Positions 56,238 to 64,000 are shown, counted from the stretch's first letter. The stretch is DNA of 64,000 nucleotides from Actinomyces wuliandei (GCF_004010955.1 NZ_CP025227.1:2418001-2482000); one strand, 5' to 3'. Program-made: numbers and translations. The notes: generated from the sequence alone by a model not told the origin.

Positions 56238-56402
56238 CGCGAGGGCGTCTCGATGAGGGGCGCGCGGGATGTTGGAGAGCAGGACGGGCACCGGGGAGGC
56301 GTCCGCGACCGTCTCGAGGTGGCGGACCGGCTCGTCCTTGTTGAAGGCGGTGACCAGGGCGGGAAGGACCCCCGCGACGTCAGCGCTGGTGAGCGAGGCG
56401 GG
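56238..56402 (-). pseudogene. Relic of a DapA/NanA-family lyase
   Basis: A minus-strand frame without its own start reads SADVAGVLPALVTAFNKDEP and then ETVADASPVPVLLSNIPRAP. The first piece matches the N-terminus of dihydrodipicolinate synthase-family lyases (GVxPALVTPF) and the second their segment around residue 130 (PVLLYNIP). About 100 residues in between are missing and the frame breaks soon after. It is a remnant of an internally deleted gene. Confidence 0.5.
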
Positions 56403-56760
56403 GCTGCGCGACAGTCGCCTCGCAGGTCCCCCGCTGCGCCGTGACGCCGTCCGCCCCCGCCCAACCGGCTACAGCGGGGCGGCCTCCTCGGGAGCAGGCG
56501 GTCCTGTGTGCCATGTCATATCTCTCGGGCAGGGTGGGGTACTCCGTTGTACGAGTTCCACCTGGGCGGGAACCGCGCGAGGTGGGGTGGCACGACTCGC
56601 GCCAGGCCAGAACACGTCAGCAGGAGTAGGAACCGCGCCAGCCAGCCCTGACACCCCCTCAGGCCCAGCCCCCCCCTAACACCCCCTCAGGCCCAACCCA
56701 CCGAGGTGCGAGAGGTGCGCAGGCACCCCAGACCCAACACTCAGAGACCTGTGACGACGA
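56403..56760. other. Intergenic region upstream of the tRNA terminator
   Basis: About 360 bases with no supported gene. A 17-bp direct repeat (ACACCCCCTCAGGCCCA) occurs at 56652-56668 and 56680-56696. Confidence 0.5.
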
Positions 56761-56791
56761 AGCCCTCGGGACCTTGTGAGTCCCGAGGGCT
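56761..56791 (-). terminator. Terminator of the tRNA Glu-Asp-Phe operon
   Basis: A perfect 11-bp stem, AGCCCTCGGGA (56761-56771) with TCCCGAGGGCT (56781-56791), and a 9-base loop. On the minus strand it starts 7 bases after the tRNA-Phe 3' end and is followed by TTCGTCGTC. Confidence 0.85.
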
Positions 56792-56798
56792 GTCGCAG

Positions 56799-56871
56799 TG
56801 GCTCCGACCGGCGTCGATCCGGTGACCTTTCGATTTTCAGTCGAACGCTCTACCAACTGAGCTACAGAGCC
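56799..56871 (-). tRNA. tRNA-Phe (GAA anticodon)
   Basis: 73-base cloverleaf: acceptor GGCTCTG/CGGAGCC, D-arm GCTC...GAGC, anticodon loop CTGAAAA, T-loop ATCGACG. The T-loop begins A-T-C-G instead of the usual TTCGA form. CCA is not encoded. Last gene of the minus-strand tRNA cluster. Confidence 0.93.
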
Positions 56872-56922
56872 TGGAGACGGCGCCAACCCGGTCAGACCTG
56901 ACCGGGCCAGCACCAGCGTCCG

Positions 56923-56996
56923 CGACCTCGACGGGACTTGAACCCGCGACCTCCGCCGTGACAGGGCGGCGCGCTAACCAACTGCGCCACGAGGCC
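56923..56996 (-). tRNA. tRNA-Asp (GUC anticodon)
   Basis: 74-base cloverleaf: acceptor GGCCTCG/CGAGGTC, anticodon loop CTGTCAC, T-arm CGCGG-GTTCAAGT-CCCG, discriminator G. Between it and tRNA-Phe lies a short hairpin, CCCGGTCAG and CTGACCGGG (56887-56906), perhaps a processing signal. CCA is not encoded. Confidence 0.94.
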
Positions 56997-57050
56997 TCGT
57001 GCGGCACGAAGCCAGATCTCCGAAGAGCCGTTCCACCATAACCCGAGCCG

Positions 57051-57123
57051 TACCCCCAACGGGATTCGAACCCGTGCTACCGCCGTGAAAGGGCGGGGTC
57101 CTAGGCCGCTAGACGATGGGGGC
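57051..57123 (-). tRNA. tRNA-Glu (UUC anticodon)
   Basis: 73-base cloverleaf: acceptor GCCCCCA/TGGGGGT with a G-U first pair, anticodon loop CTTTCAC, T-arm ACGGG-TTCGAAT-CCCGT, discriminator A. First gene of the cluster Glu-Asp-Phe. CCA is not encoded. Confidence 0.94.
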
Positions 57124-57427
57124 ACTGAGGCCTTGGCGTCCTCGCACCTCGAACCGGGAAGAACATTAGGCGCCCACCCGTCACCCACGCAAATCGTCAT
57201 GGCGTGACCCTGGTCACCGTCAAGACGTCTTGGTGGCAGGTTACAGACAGCAAGGAAGCGACGGCTGTGACGATGAAGGTTGGACGGCGACAGAAGCCCA
57301 ACTGACCGACGGGTATCGTGCCTGGCTGGAGTCGTGCCCCCGGGGGCGGGCGCTCCCGTCTGGGGGCGCCTGGGGGGGCTTGGGTCTGGGGTTGTGGTGC
57401 TGGTGTGGTGGGGGTTACGGTTTGGTT

Positions 57428-57541
57428 ATGCGGATGAGCGAGGAGGAGTGGCGCCAGGGGTGGCTGCACGCGTCCCCGGAGTGGGTGGACGTGCGCATGG
57501 AGGAGGCGCTGAGGCTGCTGGGGTGGTCGCCGATGGGTTAG
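57428..57541 (+). CDS. Possible 37-residue protein or gene fragment
   Basis: From the ATG at 57428 the frame gives MRMSEEEWRQGWLHASPEWV and further helical residues ending LRLLGWSPMG. Codons end almost only in G or C and the amino-acid mix is protein-like, unlike random frames here. No ribosome-binding site is seen, so it may be the tail of a lost gene. Confidence 0.3.
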   Translation: MRMSEEEWRQGWLHASPEWVDVRMEEALRLLGWSPMG

Positions 57542-57550
57542 GTGCCTCGT

Positions 57551-57827
57551 AGTGCAGGCCCCATGATGTGCAGCAACCTTCCTGATGCACATCATGGGGC
57601 CTGCACTGGTGCACGGTCCGTACGGTGGCCGATCCGTCTTCCGCAGAACCACGGGGAAGTCGATGCGTCGTCGCCCCAAGGGCACAGCGGGCAGCCGGTT
57701 CAAGATGTGCAGCAGCAGGGGAGCCAGCGCCCCCCGCATCCACGATTTTCCCGGGGAGCCCCGGATGAGGCGCCAACCCCCTCTTGTCTTGCGGCCACCT
57801 GAAACGAGTCTCGTCGCGGGGTTGACC
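57551..57827 (+). repeat. Dispersed intergenic element, copy B
   Basis: Starts with a perfect 22-bp inverted repeat (57551-57572 and 57586-57607, loop 13 bases; inner arm CATGATGTGCA). Then CCGTCTTCCGCAGAA at 57634-57648, AAGATGTGCAG at 57702-57712, CACCTGAAACGAGTCTCG at 57796-57813 and GTTGACC at 57821-57827. Order, orientation and most spacings equal copy A (26.8-27.1 kb, minus strand), including the 13-base loop, while the sequence between blocks has diverged. No gene or transposase is inside. Confidence 0.8.
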
Positions 57828-57921
57828 TTGTGGGGGTGGTGTCGGTAGGGTCACGGGACCATTCGTCATGCATTCGTCATGGTGTCGGGTGGTGTCGGAG
57901 CGTGCTGATGGGAGGCTGGCT

Positions 57922-58509
57922 GTGGGTGACCAGGTAGCGGGCGGGCAGCCCGGGCAGGTGCAGGAACCGGGCACGCCCCCGGGCCCCGGGCAAGCCGAGG
58001 GCCCGCCCCGGGGACGCGCGCCGTCCGGGGGGCCGGTCCTGGGCCGGGGCTCGCGCCTCACGGTCGAGTATCGGCGTGACCGCGCGGCCGGGATCCTGGG
58101 TCGTGTTGACAGTGACCGGGCGATCGAGCGGCTGCTGCGCGAGGGGGTGGCGCCCCAGGAGGTGGTGGCTCGCACCGGGGCCGAGGAGCGCTTCGTCCTG
58201 ACCGTCCAGCGCAAGATCGACCATGGTGAGCCGGTGCGCCCCCAGACCCCTGAGGAGCTGATCCTCAGGCGGTTCCTGGGGCAGATAAGCAGCCAGGAGA
58301 TGATGGACCGCCTGCGCTCCTGGCCCTGGACCTTCGGCCGCATCCGCGACTACGACGGCTACGAGCGCGGCTCCTGGGACGACGTGTACCGTCTCAGGAG
58401 GGACTACCTGTCCGACCAGGAGTACGACGAGCTGGAGGCGATCACCGACCCCATGCCCAAGCCCCCCGACGACCCCATGCCCTGGGAGAAGGACTGGAAG
58501 CCCACGTGA
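57922..58509 (+). CDS. Partner (candidate antitoxin) of the zeta-type kinase
   Basis: 195 residues from a GTG at 57922 with GGGAGG upstream; the frame is open further but this is the best start. The N-terminal 50 residues are Gly/Pro-rich. The body is charged and helical (ERLLREGVAPQEVVARTGAE, then FVLTVQRKIDHGEPV), and the C-terminus has WDDVYRLRRDYLSDQEYDEL. Its stop overlaps the kinase start (GTGA), the gene order of epsilon-zeta-type modules. It is longer than classical epsilon antitoxins and I do not recognise the family. Confidence 0.55.
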   Translation: MGDQVAGGQPGQVQEPGTPPGPGQAEGPPRGRAPSGGPVLGRGSRLTVEYRRDRAAGILGRVDSDRAIERLLREGVAPQEVVARTGAEERFVLTVQRKIDHGEPVRPQTPEELILRRFLGQISSQEMMDRLRSWPWTFGRIRDYDGYERGSWDDVYRLRRDYLSDQEYDELEAITDPMPKPPDDPMPWEKDWKPT

Positions 58510-59766
58510 CACCGGGCAGCCAGGACACCAGGGGCGGCCAGGGCAGCCGGGGCGCCGGGGGCGGCCAGGACCCCAGCAACGACAGGGAGGTCCTGGAGGC
58601 TGTCGCCGCCCAGGTCCAGGCCGTCCTTGACCGCCTGGCACCAGCCCACACCCTGCCCCGCCAGCCTGAGGAGGGGACGCTCTGGCACCAGCTGCAGACG
58701 GCCATCATCGACGCCTACGTGGCCCGTGCCCAGGAGCAGGGCTCGCGCGGGGGCCGGGCGGTCATCATGGCCGGGTCCCCTGGGGCGGGCAAGTCCCAGG
58801 CCACCAGCATCGCCGCCCAGGCCCTGGGACCCCACCGCTCCAAGGAGGTGGGGATCGACGGGGCCGGGTGGACCACCATCGACGCCGACGACGTCAAGCA
58901 GCTCCTCCTGGGCAGCCCGGTGGCCGGCCTGGAGGTCGACCCCGCCCTGCTGGCCCGGGCCAGGGACCACTGGCTGGACCTCATCACCACCCACGCCCCC
59001 GGTCCCCTGGCCGACTCCCGCCCCCTGGCCCGCGGCGAGCTGGCCACCCTGGTCCACCCCCTGTCCACCGTCCACCACCACCGCCGACCTCGTGCGAGGC
59101 GACCTGCTTGGCGAGCGGTTCGACATCAGGATCGAGGGCACCCTCCAGTGGGAGGGCCAGGGCCCCCGCCTGGTCGAAGAGCTCGAGACCGCCGACTACG
59201 CCCAGGTCACCGTCATCGCGGTGGACACCCCCCAGGACCTGTGCCTGGCAGGCGCCTGGCAGCGCTGGGCCGGCCCCCGCTGCTGCGGCGAGCCCACCGC
59301 CCACTACACCCCACCCACCGCAGTCACCACCACCTTCACCACCGGCCCCGACGGCACCCCCACCAGCCGCTGCACCACCAACGCCGCCGCCACCCACCAG
59401 CTCGCCACCACCAGCACCACCCTGACCACCACCCTGGTCACCCTCCACCGCACCCCCCACGGCCCCACCCTGGCCACACCCACCCCACCACGCCAGTCCC
59501 CACACCCCACCAGGCCCCTCACCCGCGAGGAGGTCCTACAAGCCATCACCCAGCAGGCCCGCCAACCACCCACCACCCCAGACAGACCCACCCCACCACA
59601 AGCACCGACACCACAAAGGCCTCCACCACTAGACACACGTGAACCATGCGCCCCCTCCTGTCACCCGCGACTGCACCCAGTAAGGTGCGGCCATCTGCAC
59701 GGCGTCAGGAGTCGGCAAGCAGTGACAAGAAAGATGGCAAGAGTGACAAGTACCGGCCGCCTGTGA
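58506..59766 (+). pseudogene. Zeta-toxin-family kinase, frameshifted by a 7-bp duplication
   Basis: From the GTG at 58506 the frame gives a zeta-type fold: IIDAYVARAQEQ, Walker A IMAGSPGAGKSQATSIAA near residue 90, and WTTIDADDVKQLLLGSP with the acidic substrate-site residues. Near 59075 the frame goes wrong; the rest (ADLVRGDLLGERFDIRIEGT, YAQVTVIAVDTPQDLCLAGA) is in another frame. The break coincides with GTCCACC repeated head to tail (59063-59069, 59070-59076); removing one unit restores one continuous frame to 59766. Zeta kinases phosphorylate UDP-sugars and block cell-wall synthesis. The tail past 59440 is Pro/Thr-rich and disordered. Confidence 0.75.
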
Positions 59767-59778
59767 CAGGCTCACGGC

Positions 59779-60300
59779 ATGACCCCACCGGTGTACCTGT
59801 CGGAGCAGGACTTTGAGGAGGCCGTCAGTGAGGCGCTCGACCTCATCCCACCCGACCTCGCCGAGGCGATGGACAACGTCGTGGTCCTGGTCCAGGACGA
59901 GCCCGACCCCGACATGCTGCGTGACTGCGACAGCGAGCACGGCGACCACCACGGCGACGGTCACGGCGGCACCGGCCCCTGCGGCTACGAGGACCCCGAG
60001 CACCCCGACGGCCTTGAGGACCCCGGTAGAAGCAGCGGCAACGACCGCAACAGCGGTGCCGGCTCACAGCACGGCCCGCCCACGCTGCTGGGGCTCTACC
60101 TGGGGGTCCCCCTGACCGAGCGTGACGAGGGATGGTCCCTGGTGCTGCCAGACCGCATCCTCATCTTCCGTGGCCCCCTCCAACGCTGGTGCTCCACCCG
60201 GGAGCAGCTGGTGGACGAGATCGCGATCACCGTCATCCACGAGGTCGCCCACCACTTCGGTATCGACGACGCCCGCCTCCACGAGCTCGGCTGGGGGTAA
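59779..60300 (+). CDS. Minimal zinc metallopeptidase (zincin-like, DUF1025 family)
   Basis: 173 residues. The zinc motif is HEVAHHFGIDDARLHELGW near residue 154 (HExxHxxxxxD), the diagnostic end of this small actinobacterial metalloprotease family. The N-terminal YLSEQDFEEAVSEALDLIPP also matches. Family members are about 120 residues; here about 50 residues of Asp/His/Gly-rich sequence (HGDHHGDGHGG) are inserted near 50-100 and could bind metal. Physiological substrate unknown. Confidence 0.88.
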   Translation: MTPPVYLSEQDFEEAVSEALDLIPPDLAEAMDNVVVLVQDEPDPDMLRDCDSEHGDHHGDGHGGTGPCGYEDPEHPDGLEDPGRSSGNDRNSGAGSQHGPPTLLGLYLGVPLTERDEGWSLVLPDRILIFRGPLQRWCSTREQLVDEIAITVIHEVAHHFGIDDARLHELGWG

Positions 60301-60543
60301 CCCACTGCGCCCCGCCCCGCGCACCCCGAGCCCCGCCCCACGGTCTCGCGCGGGTCCCACGCACTCACGCGCGGCCCACTCAACGCACGCCTCACCCACA
60401 CGCCCCTGACGCCCCCCTCCCCCACAGTCCCCTAGTGTCTGACCATGGAAGACCGCCGTCCCACCACTGCGGGCGACCCCCCTCCCACCGGAGCACGCCG
60501 CCAGCACCCGACACCAGCCCGGAGCACGACAGCTGCTCCCCCT

Positions 60544-60720
60544 CCCACCAGCGCCCGCCCTCCGCTCTCCCCACCAGCGCCCGCCCTCCGCTCTCCCCCA
60601 CCAGCGCCCGCCCTCCGCTCTCCCCCACCAGCGCCCGCCCTCCGCTCTCCCCCACCAGCGCCCGCCCTCCGCTCTCCCCCACCAGCGCCCGCCCTCCGCT
60701 CTCCCCCACCAGCGCCCGCC
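60544..60720 (+). repeat. 27-bp tandem repeat tract (6.6 copies) before the GH3 gene
   Basis: Six full and one partial copy of a 27-bp unit that begins CCCACCAGCGCCCGCC and ends CCGCTCTCC (copies at 60544, 60571, 60597, 60624, 60651, 60678, 60705). The second copy lacks one C and is 26 bp; all others are 27 bp. As codons the unit gives nine residues, PTSARPPLS. The odd unit puts an ATG at 60445 out of frame with the downstream lipoprotein. Confidence 0.95.
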
Positions 60721-60722
60721 CC

Positions 60723-61973
60723 GTGCGCCCGAGCCGACGCCGCGCGGTCACGGCCGCCATCCTGGGTGCCACGGCCCTGGTCGGCTGCTCCCGCAGCACC
60801 ACCCCCGCCGCAGACCCCGCAAGTCCCTCGGCAGCCTCCTCAGCCTCCTCGTCGCCCCCGGGCGCCTCCGCAGCGTCCCCGGGGCCCTCAGGCTCCACCG
60901 ACCCCGACCACACCGGCCCGGCCCCCTCCGCCTCTCCAGACCGTCTCGACGGCTGGAGCCTGGAGGAGATGGTCGGCCAGCTGGTCATGGTCGGCACCGA
61001 GGCCGACCACCCCTCCCCCGCAGCCACGGACGCGGTGTCCACCCACCACGTCGGCGGCATCTTCCTGGCTGGACGCTCCCAGGCCGGCAGCCAGGCCGTC
61101 GCTGAGACCGTCGCCGCCCTCACCGGCTCCGCCAGCACAGGCACCACCGGCACCACGCCGATGCTGGTGGCCACCGACCAGGAGGGCGGCCAGGTGCAGG
61201 TGCTGTCCGGGCCGGGCTTCTCCACCATCCCCTCCGCCCAGGACCAGGCGGGGCTGGCCCCCGAGGACCTGCGCGCCCAGGCCCTGGTCTGGGGCCAGGA
61301 GCTGTCGGCCTCGGGGGTGACGATGAACCTGGCCCCCGTCGCCGACCTGGTCGACACCGCCAGCCCCGGCTCCAACGAGCCCGTCGGGCGCTGGGGGCGC
61401 GGCTACGGCGGTGACGCAGCCACGGTCGGCGCCCAGGCCGCCGCCTTCGCGGAGGGGATGCGGGCCGCAGGCGTCGTCCCCACCTGCAAACACTTCCCCG
61501 GGCTGGGGCGGGTCACCGCCAACACCGACACCGCCGCCGGGGTCACCGACACCGTCACCACCCGCACCCAGGACGAGGCCGTGTCCGTGTTCGCCGGGCT
61601 CATCAAGGCGGGTGCCGAGGTCGTCATGATGTCCTCGGCCGTCTACTCCCTCATCGACGACACGGCACCCGCCGTCTTCTCCCCGGTGGTCGTCACCGAG
61701 ATGCTGCGCGGGGACCTAGGCTTCACCGGGGTCGTCATCACCGACGACCTCTCCGCTGCCGCACAGCTGCAGGAGTGGGACCCCGGGCAGCGGGCGGTGC
61801 AGGCGGTGCGAGCCGGCTGCGACCTGGTGCTGGCCTCCGCCGACGCCGCTGCGGCAGCCCCCATGGCCCAGGCCCTCGTCGAGGCCGCCCGGTCCGACCC
61901 TGCCCTGGCTGCGCGGGTGGAGGAGTCCGCCCTGCGGGTACTGGCCCTCAAGGACTCGCTGCCAGGAGCGTAG
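60723..61973 (+). CDS. Glycoside hydrolase family 3 lipoprotein (NagZ-like)
   Basis: 416 residues from the GTG at 60723, chosen because it gives a proper lipoprotein signal (RPSRRRAVTAAILGATALVG then Cys). Starts further upstream (GTG 60435 in frame, ATG 60445 out of frame) would place the repeat tract inside the protein. After a Ser/Pro linker the GH3 domain shows MLVATDQEGGQVQVLSG, NLAPVADLVD, TCKHFPGLGRVTANTD near 254 and the nucleophile region GVVITDDLSAAAQ near 340. It likely removes beta-linked N-acetylhexosamine from wall or glycan material outside the membrane. Confidence 0.85.
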   Translation: MRPSRRRAVTAAILGATALVGCSRSTTPAADPASPSAASSASSSPPGASAASPGPSGSTDPDHTGPAPSASPDRLDGWSLEEMVGQLVMVGTEADHPSPAATDAVSTHHVGGIFLAGRSQAGSQAVAETVAALTGSASTGTTGTTPMLVATDQEGGQVQVLSGPGFSTIPSAQDQAGLAPEDLRAQALVWGQELSASGVTMNLAPVADLVDTASPGSNEPVGRWGRGYGGDAATVGAQAAAFAEGMRAAGVVPTCKHFPGLGRVTANTDTAAGVTDTVTTRTQDEAVSVFAGLIKAGAEVVMMSSAVYSLIDDTAPAVFSPVVVTEMLRGDLGFTGVVITDDLSAAAQLQEWDPGQRAVQAVRAGCDLVLASADAAAAAPMAQALVEAARSDPALAARVEESALRVLALKDSLPGA

Positions 61974-62053
61974 GAGAGTCCCGCCCAGGCGGCTCCACAC
62001 ACGACACCACGTACGGCACCACGTACGGTCCCGCCCGGCTCCCCAGCCCCTCA

Positions 62054-62084
62054 CCCGCATCCTCCTGAGGTAGGAGGATGCGGG
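62054..62084 (+). terminator. Hairpin behind the GH3 gene, probable terminator
   Basis: A perfect 13-bp stem, CCCGCATCCTCCT (62054-62066) with AGGAGGATGCGGG (62072-62084), and a 5-base loop, 80 bases after the GH3 stop. No T-tract follows, as is often so in high-GC actinobacteria. Confidence 0.65.
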
Positions 62085-62145
62085 GACGGCCTCCCCCTGC
62101 CCTGGTAGGAGACGGCTCCCCAGATGCCATGCAAGACTCGCTGGC

Positions 62146-63036
62146 ATGAGTAGTCACAGCTCCCCGGCCTCACCCCCGGCCTCCCCTCTCCTCGCCCCTC
62201 ACCGCCACGTCGACGACCCCGTCCTGACCGCCCGCGCCCTGACCAAGGTGTACGGCCGTGGCACAGGCGCCGTCACAGCCCTGGACTCTGTGGACGTCGA
62301 CATCCCCCGCGCCCGCTTCACAGCAGTCATGGGTCCCTCCGGCTCCGGAAAGTCCACCCTCATGCACTGCCTGGCCGGCCTGGACTCGGTGACCTCAGGC
62401 ACCATCATGCTCGACGGCGACGAGGTCTCCGCCATGAGCCAGCGCCGCCTGACCAGGCTGCGCCGCGAGCGCATCGGCTTCATCTTCCAGTCCTTCAACC
62501 TGGTGCCCACGCTCACGGCAGCGGAGAACATCACCCTCCCCCTGGACATCGCCCGCCAGAAGGTGGACAGACAGCGCTTCGACCAGGTGGTGGAGGCCGT
62601 GGGCCTGTCCGACCGGCTGTCCCACCGCCCCGCCGAGCTCTCCGGCGGCCAGGTCCAGCGCGTGGCCTGCGCCCGGGCGCTGGTGGGCAAGCCCGCCGTC
62701 GTCTTCGCTGACGAGCCCACCGGCAACCTGGACTCCCACTCCACCCAGCAGGTGCTGGCCATCCTGCGCACCAGCGTGGACGAGCTGGACCAGTCCGTGG
62801 TCATGGTGACCCACGAGCCGGAGGCGGCCGCCTGGGCCGACACGGTGCTCTTCCTGCGCGACGGCCACGTGGTGGCCGAGCTGGCCGACCCCAGCCGCGA
62901 CCACGTCCTGGACGCCCTGCGCGAGCTGGGTGAGGACCGGCAGGACCAGGGCGGGAGCCAGGAGCAGCAGAGCCAGGGCCGGGGCAGCCAGCAGGGCGCC
63001 ACCGGGCCAGCCGACTCAACCGACACGGAGGCCTGA
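62146..63036 (+). CDS. ABC transporter ATP-binding protein (MacB/LolD type)
   Basis: 296 residues. Walker A GPSGSGKSTLMHCLAGLD near residue 64, Q-loop FIFQSFNLVPTLTA, signature LSGGQVQRVACARAL near 165, Walker B VVFADEPTGNLDSH, and H-loop VTHEPEAA. The FNL..LTA..N motif is typical of MacB/LolD ATPases that drive mechanotransmission by FtsX-like permeases. The C-terminal 35 residues are Gln/Gly-rich and extra. The permease gene follows after 4 bases. Confidence 0.94.
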   Translation: MSSHSSPASPPASPLLAPHRHVDDPVLTARALTKVYGRGTGAVTALDSVDVDIPRARFTAVMGPSGSGKSTLMHCLAGLDSVTSGTIMLDGDEVSAMSQRRLTRLRRERIGFIFQSFNLVPTLTAAENITLPLDIARQKVDRQRFDQVVEAVGLSDRLSHRPAELSGGQVQRVACARALVGKPAVVFADEPTGNLDSHSTQQVLAILRTSVDELDQSVVMVTHEPEAAAWADTVLFLRDGHVVAELADPSRDHVLDALRELGEDRQDQGGSQEQQSQGRGSQQGATGPADSTDTEA

Positions 63037-63040
63037 TCGC

Positions 63041-64000
63041 ATGGTCCGTGTCGCCTGGCGCTCCGTGCGCGCCCATGCCAGACAGTTCGCCCTCACCGCC
63101 CTGGCCGTCGTGCTGGGAGTGGCCTTCCTGTCGGGGACCCTCGCCCTGCGCGGGGTCCTGTCTGACACCTTCTCCGCGCTGACCTCCTCGACCATGACCC
63201 ACGACCTCTACGTCTCCGGCGAGCCGGTGGAGGGCACCGAGGGGACCGCGTCCTTCGTGACCCAGCCCATCGACTCCTCACTGGCGCAGGCGGTGGGTGA
63301 GGTCGACGGCGTCGACGTCACCCACCCGGCCACAAGCCTGACCGGCGTCCTGGTCGCGGCCGACGACACCCCCGTCACCTCCTCCGGCGCCCCCACCCTC
63401 CTGCTGCCGATCTTCGACCAGGAGCCCGGGCTGACCTGGGTCCAGGGCCGGGCACCCTCGGGCGAGGGGGAGGTCGTCCTGGAGTCGGCTGCCCTGGAGC
63501 GCTCCAGGCTGGCCGTCGGGGACACCACCCGTGTCGTCATCCAGGGCGAGCCCCGGGAGGTCAGGGTCGTCGGTGAGTTCACCTACGGCACCTCCATGGC
63601 GGGAGCCACCCTGGTGGGCATGGACGACGACTGGCTCATGCCCCTGGCCGCCCCGGACGGCCAGGTCTCCCAGATCGCCGTCACAATCGAGGACGGGGCC
63701 TCAGCCACCGAGGTCAGGGATGCCATCGCCGAGGTCCTGCCCGAGGGCGTGCGCGTCCAGACCCGCCAGGAGAGCATCGACGAGCAGAACGAGTACATCG
63801 AGTCGCTCCTGGGCTTCGCCCAGACCTTCCTGCTGGTCTTCGTGGTGCTGGCCATGTTCGTGGGCTCCTTCATCATCATGAACTCCTTCGCCATGAGCGT
63901 GCGCCAGCGCCAGAAGGAGTTCGCCCTCCTGCGGGCGGTGGGTGCCTCCCCGGCCTCCGTGTTCGGCACGGTGTTCCTCCAGGCCGTCGTCACCGGCCTG
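63041..64000 (+). CDS. FtsX/MacB-type ABC permease (3' end beyond window)
   Basis: 320 codons from the ATG at 63041 (GGAGG upstream) to the right edge, no stop. One N-terminal helix (FALTALAVVLGVAFLSGTL), a long extracytoplasmic MacB_PCD-like domain (about 40-255), then a helix FAQTFLLVFVVLAMFVGSFI and the FtsX cytoplasmic signature MSVRQRQKEFALLRAVGASP. With the ATPase upstream it would extract or push out a lipid-linked or peptide substrate. Further helices should lie off the window. Confidence 0.92.
   Translation, partial: MVRVAWRSVRAHARQFALTALAVVLGVAFLSGTLALRGVLSDTFSALTSSTMTHDLYVSGEPVEGTEGTASFVTQPIDSSLAQAVGEVDGVDVTHPATSLTGVLVAADDTPVTSSGAPTLLLPIFDQEPGLTWVQGRAPSGEGEVVLESAALERSRLAVGDTTRVVIQGEPREVRVVGEFTYGTSMAGATLVGMDDDWLMPLAAPDGQVSQIAVTIEDGASATEVRDAIAEVLPEGVRVQTRQESIDEQNEYIESLLGFAQTFLLVFVVLAMFVGSFIIMNSFAMSVRQRQKEFALLRAVGASPASVFGTVFLQAVVTGL

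Larger units (their letters stand above)
57124..57921. other. Intergenic region between the tRNA cluster and the zeta module
   Basis: About 800 bases. It holds the tRNA promoter (minus, near 57130-57230), a possible short ORF (57428-57541) and the dispersed element copy B (57551-57827). Otherwise no gene is supported. Confidence 0.6.

Noticed and set aside
60544..60720. CRISPR array
   Set aside because: The 27-bp units are directly adjacent with no spacers and there are no cas genes; it is a simple tandem repeat.

Overview
This window is about 64 kb of very GC-rich DNA (third codon positions almost all G or C) with GTG starts and 1-4 base stop/start overlaps between co-directional genes. The gene set (MoxR/DUF58/TgpA, ClpC with no CtsR beside it, MutT1-like Nudix fusion next to ppk, GlnR-type regulator, DUF2516, EspC/EspG-like ESX proteins, Glu-Asp-Phe tRNA cluster) points to an actinobacterium. 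An oral or animal-associated member of the Actinomycetaceae (Actinomyces-like) is my best inference; no rRNA is present to confirm it.

Layout. 1-3.9 kb (minus): tgpA-like (cut by the window edge), DUF58, moxR. 4.0-6.7 kb (minus): pyruvate phosphate dikinase. 7.0-7.5 kb (plus): YefM-YoeB toxin-antitoxin pair with its operator. 7.6-9.3 kb (minus): a trypsin-like protease gene broken by a frameshift, and a membrane-anchored partner. 9.4-14.3 kb (minus): a coupled three-gene Pel-like exopolysaccharide locus (PelG, PelF, glycoside hydrolase-like). 14.6-17.2 kb (minus): clpC with a strong terminator. 17.8-23.4 kb (plus): betB-betA-betT, choline uptake and oxidation to glycine betaine. 23.6-25.5 kb: a broken MDR-family oxidoreductase beside a TetR regulator with a palindromic operator. 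25.5-28.8 kb (minus): a double hot-dog FabZ-like protein, a repeat-bearing intergenic region, then DUF2516-dtd-PPTase. 29.1-32.1 kb (minus): ygfZ-like, nitrobindin-like, membrane protein. 32.3 kb (plus): GlnR-type regulator. 33.3-37.6 kb (minus): pstSCAB phosphate importer. 38.2-42.8 kb (minus): Nudix/phosphatase fusion, ppk, conserved unknown. 43.1 kb: tRNA-Lys, followed by 1.3 kb of gene-poor DNA with hairpins and then two divergent related HTH regulators. 45.6-50.0 kb (plus): an orphan ESX/type VII effector island (EspC-like protein, glycine-zipper toxin candidate, two tandem near-identical membrane proteins that look like immunity proteins, two chaperone-like proteins). 50.1-56.2 kb (minus): DEAD-box helicase, AEC transporter, endonuclease/exonuclease/phosphatase, msrB, MscS channel. 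56.8-57.1 kb (minus): tRNA-Glu, -Asp, -Phe with terminator. 57.9-59.8 kb (plus): a zeta-toxin-type kinase gene broken by a 7-bp tandem duplication behind an intact partner gene. 59.8-64 kb (plus): minimal metallopeptidase, GH3 lipoprotein behind a 27-bp repeat tract, and a MacB-type ABC exporter running off the end.

The most unusual signals are: (1) a diverged, roughly 270-300 bp intergenic element in two copies (26.8-27.1 kb minus, 57.55-57.83 kb plus) with a conserved hairpin, conserved blocks and conserved spacings, plus a related hairpin array at 43.75-43.96 kb; (2) the ESX effector island whose duplicated immunity candidates differ mainly in one hypervariable membrane segment and at the C-terminus; (3) a compact Pel-like locus lacking visible PelA/D/E; (4) several reading frames broken at homopolymers or short duplications, suggesting phase variation, decay or assembly errors.
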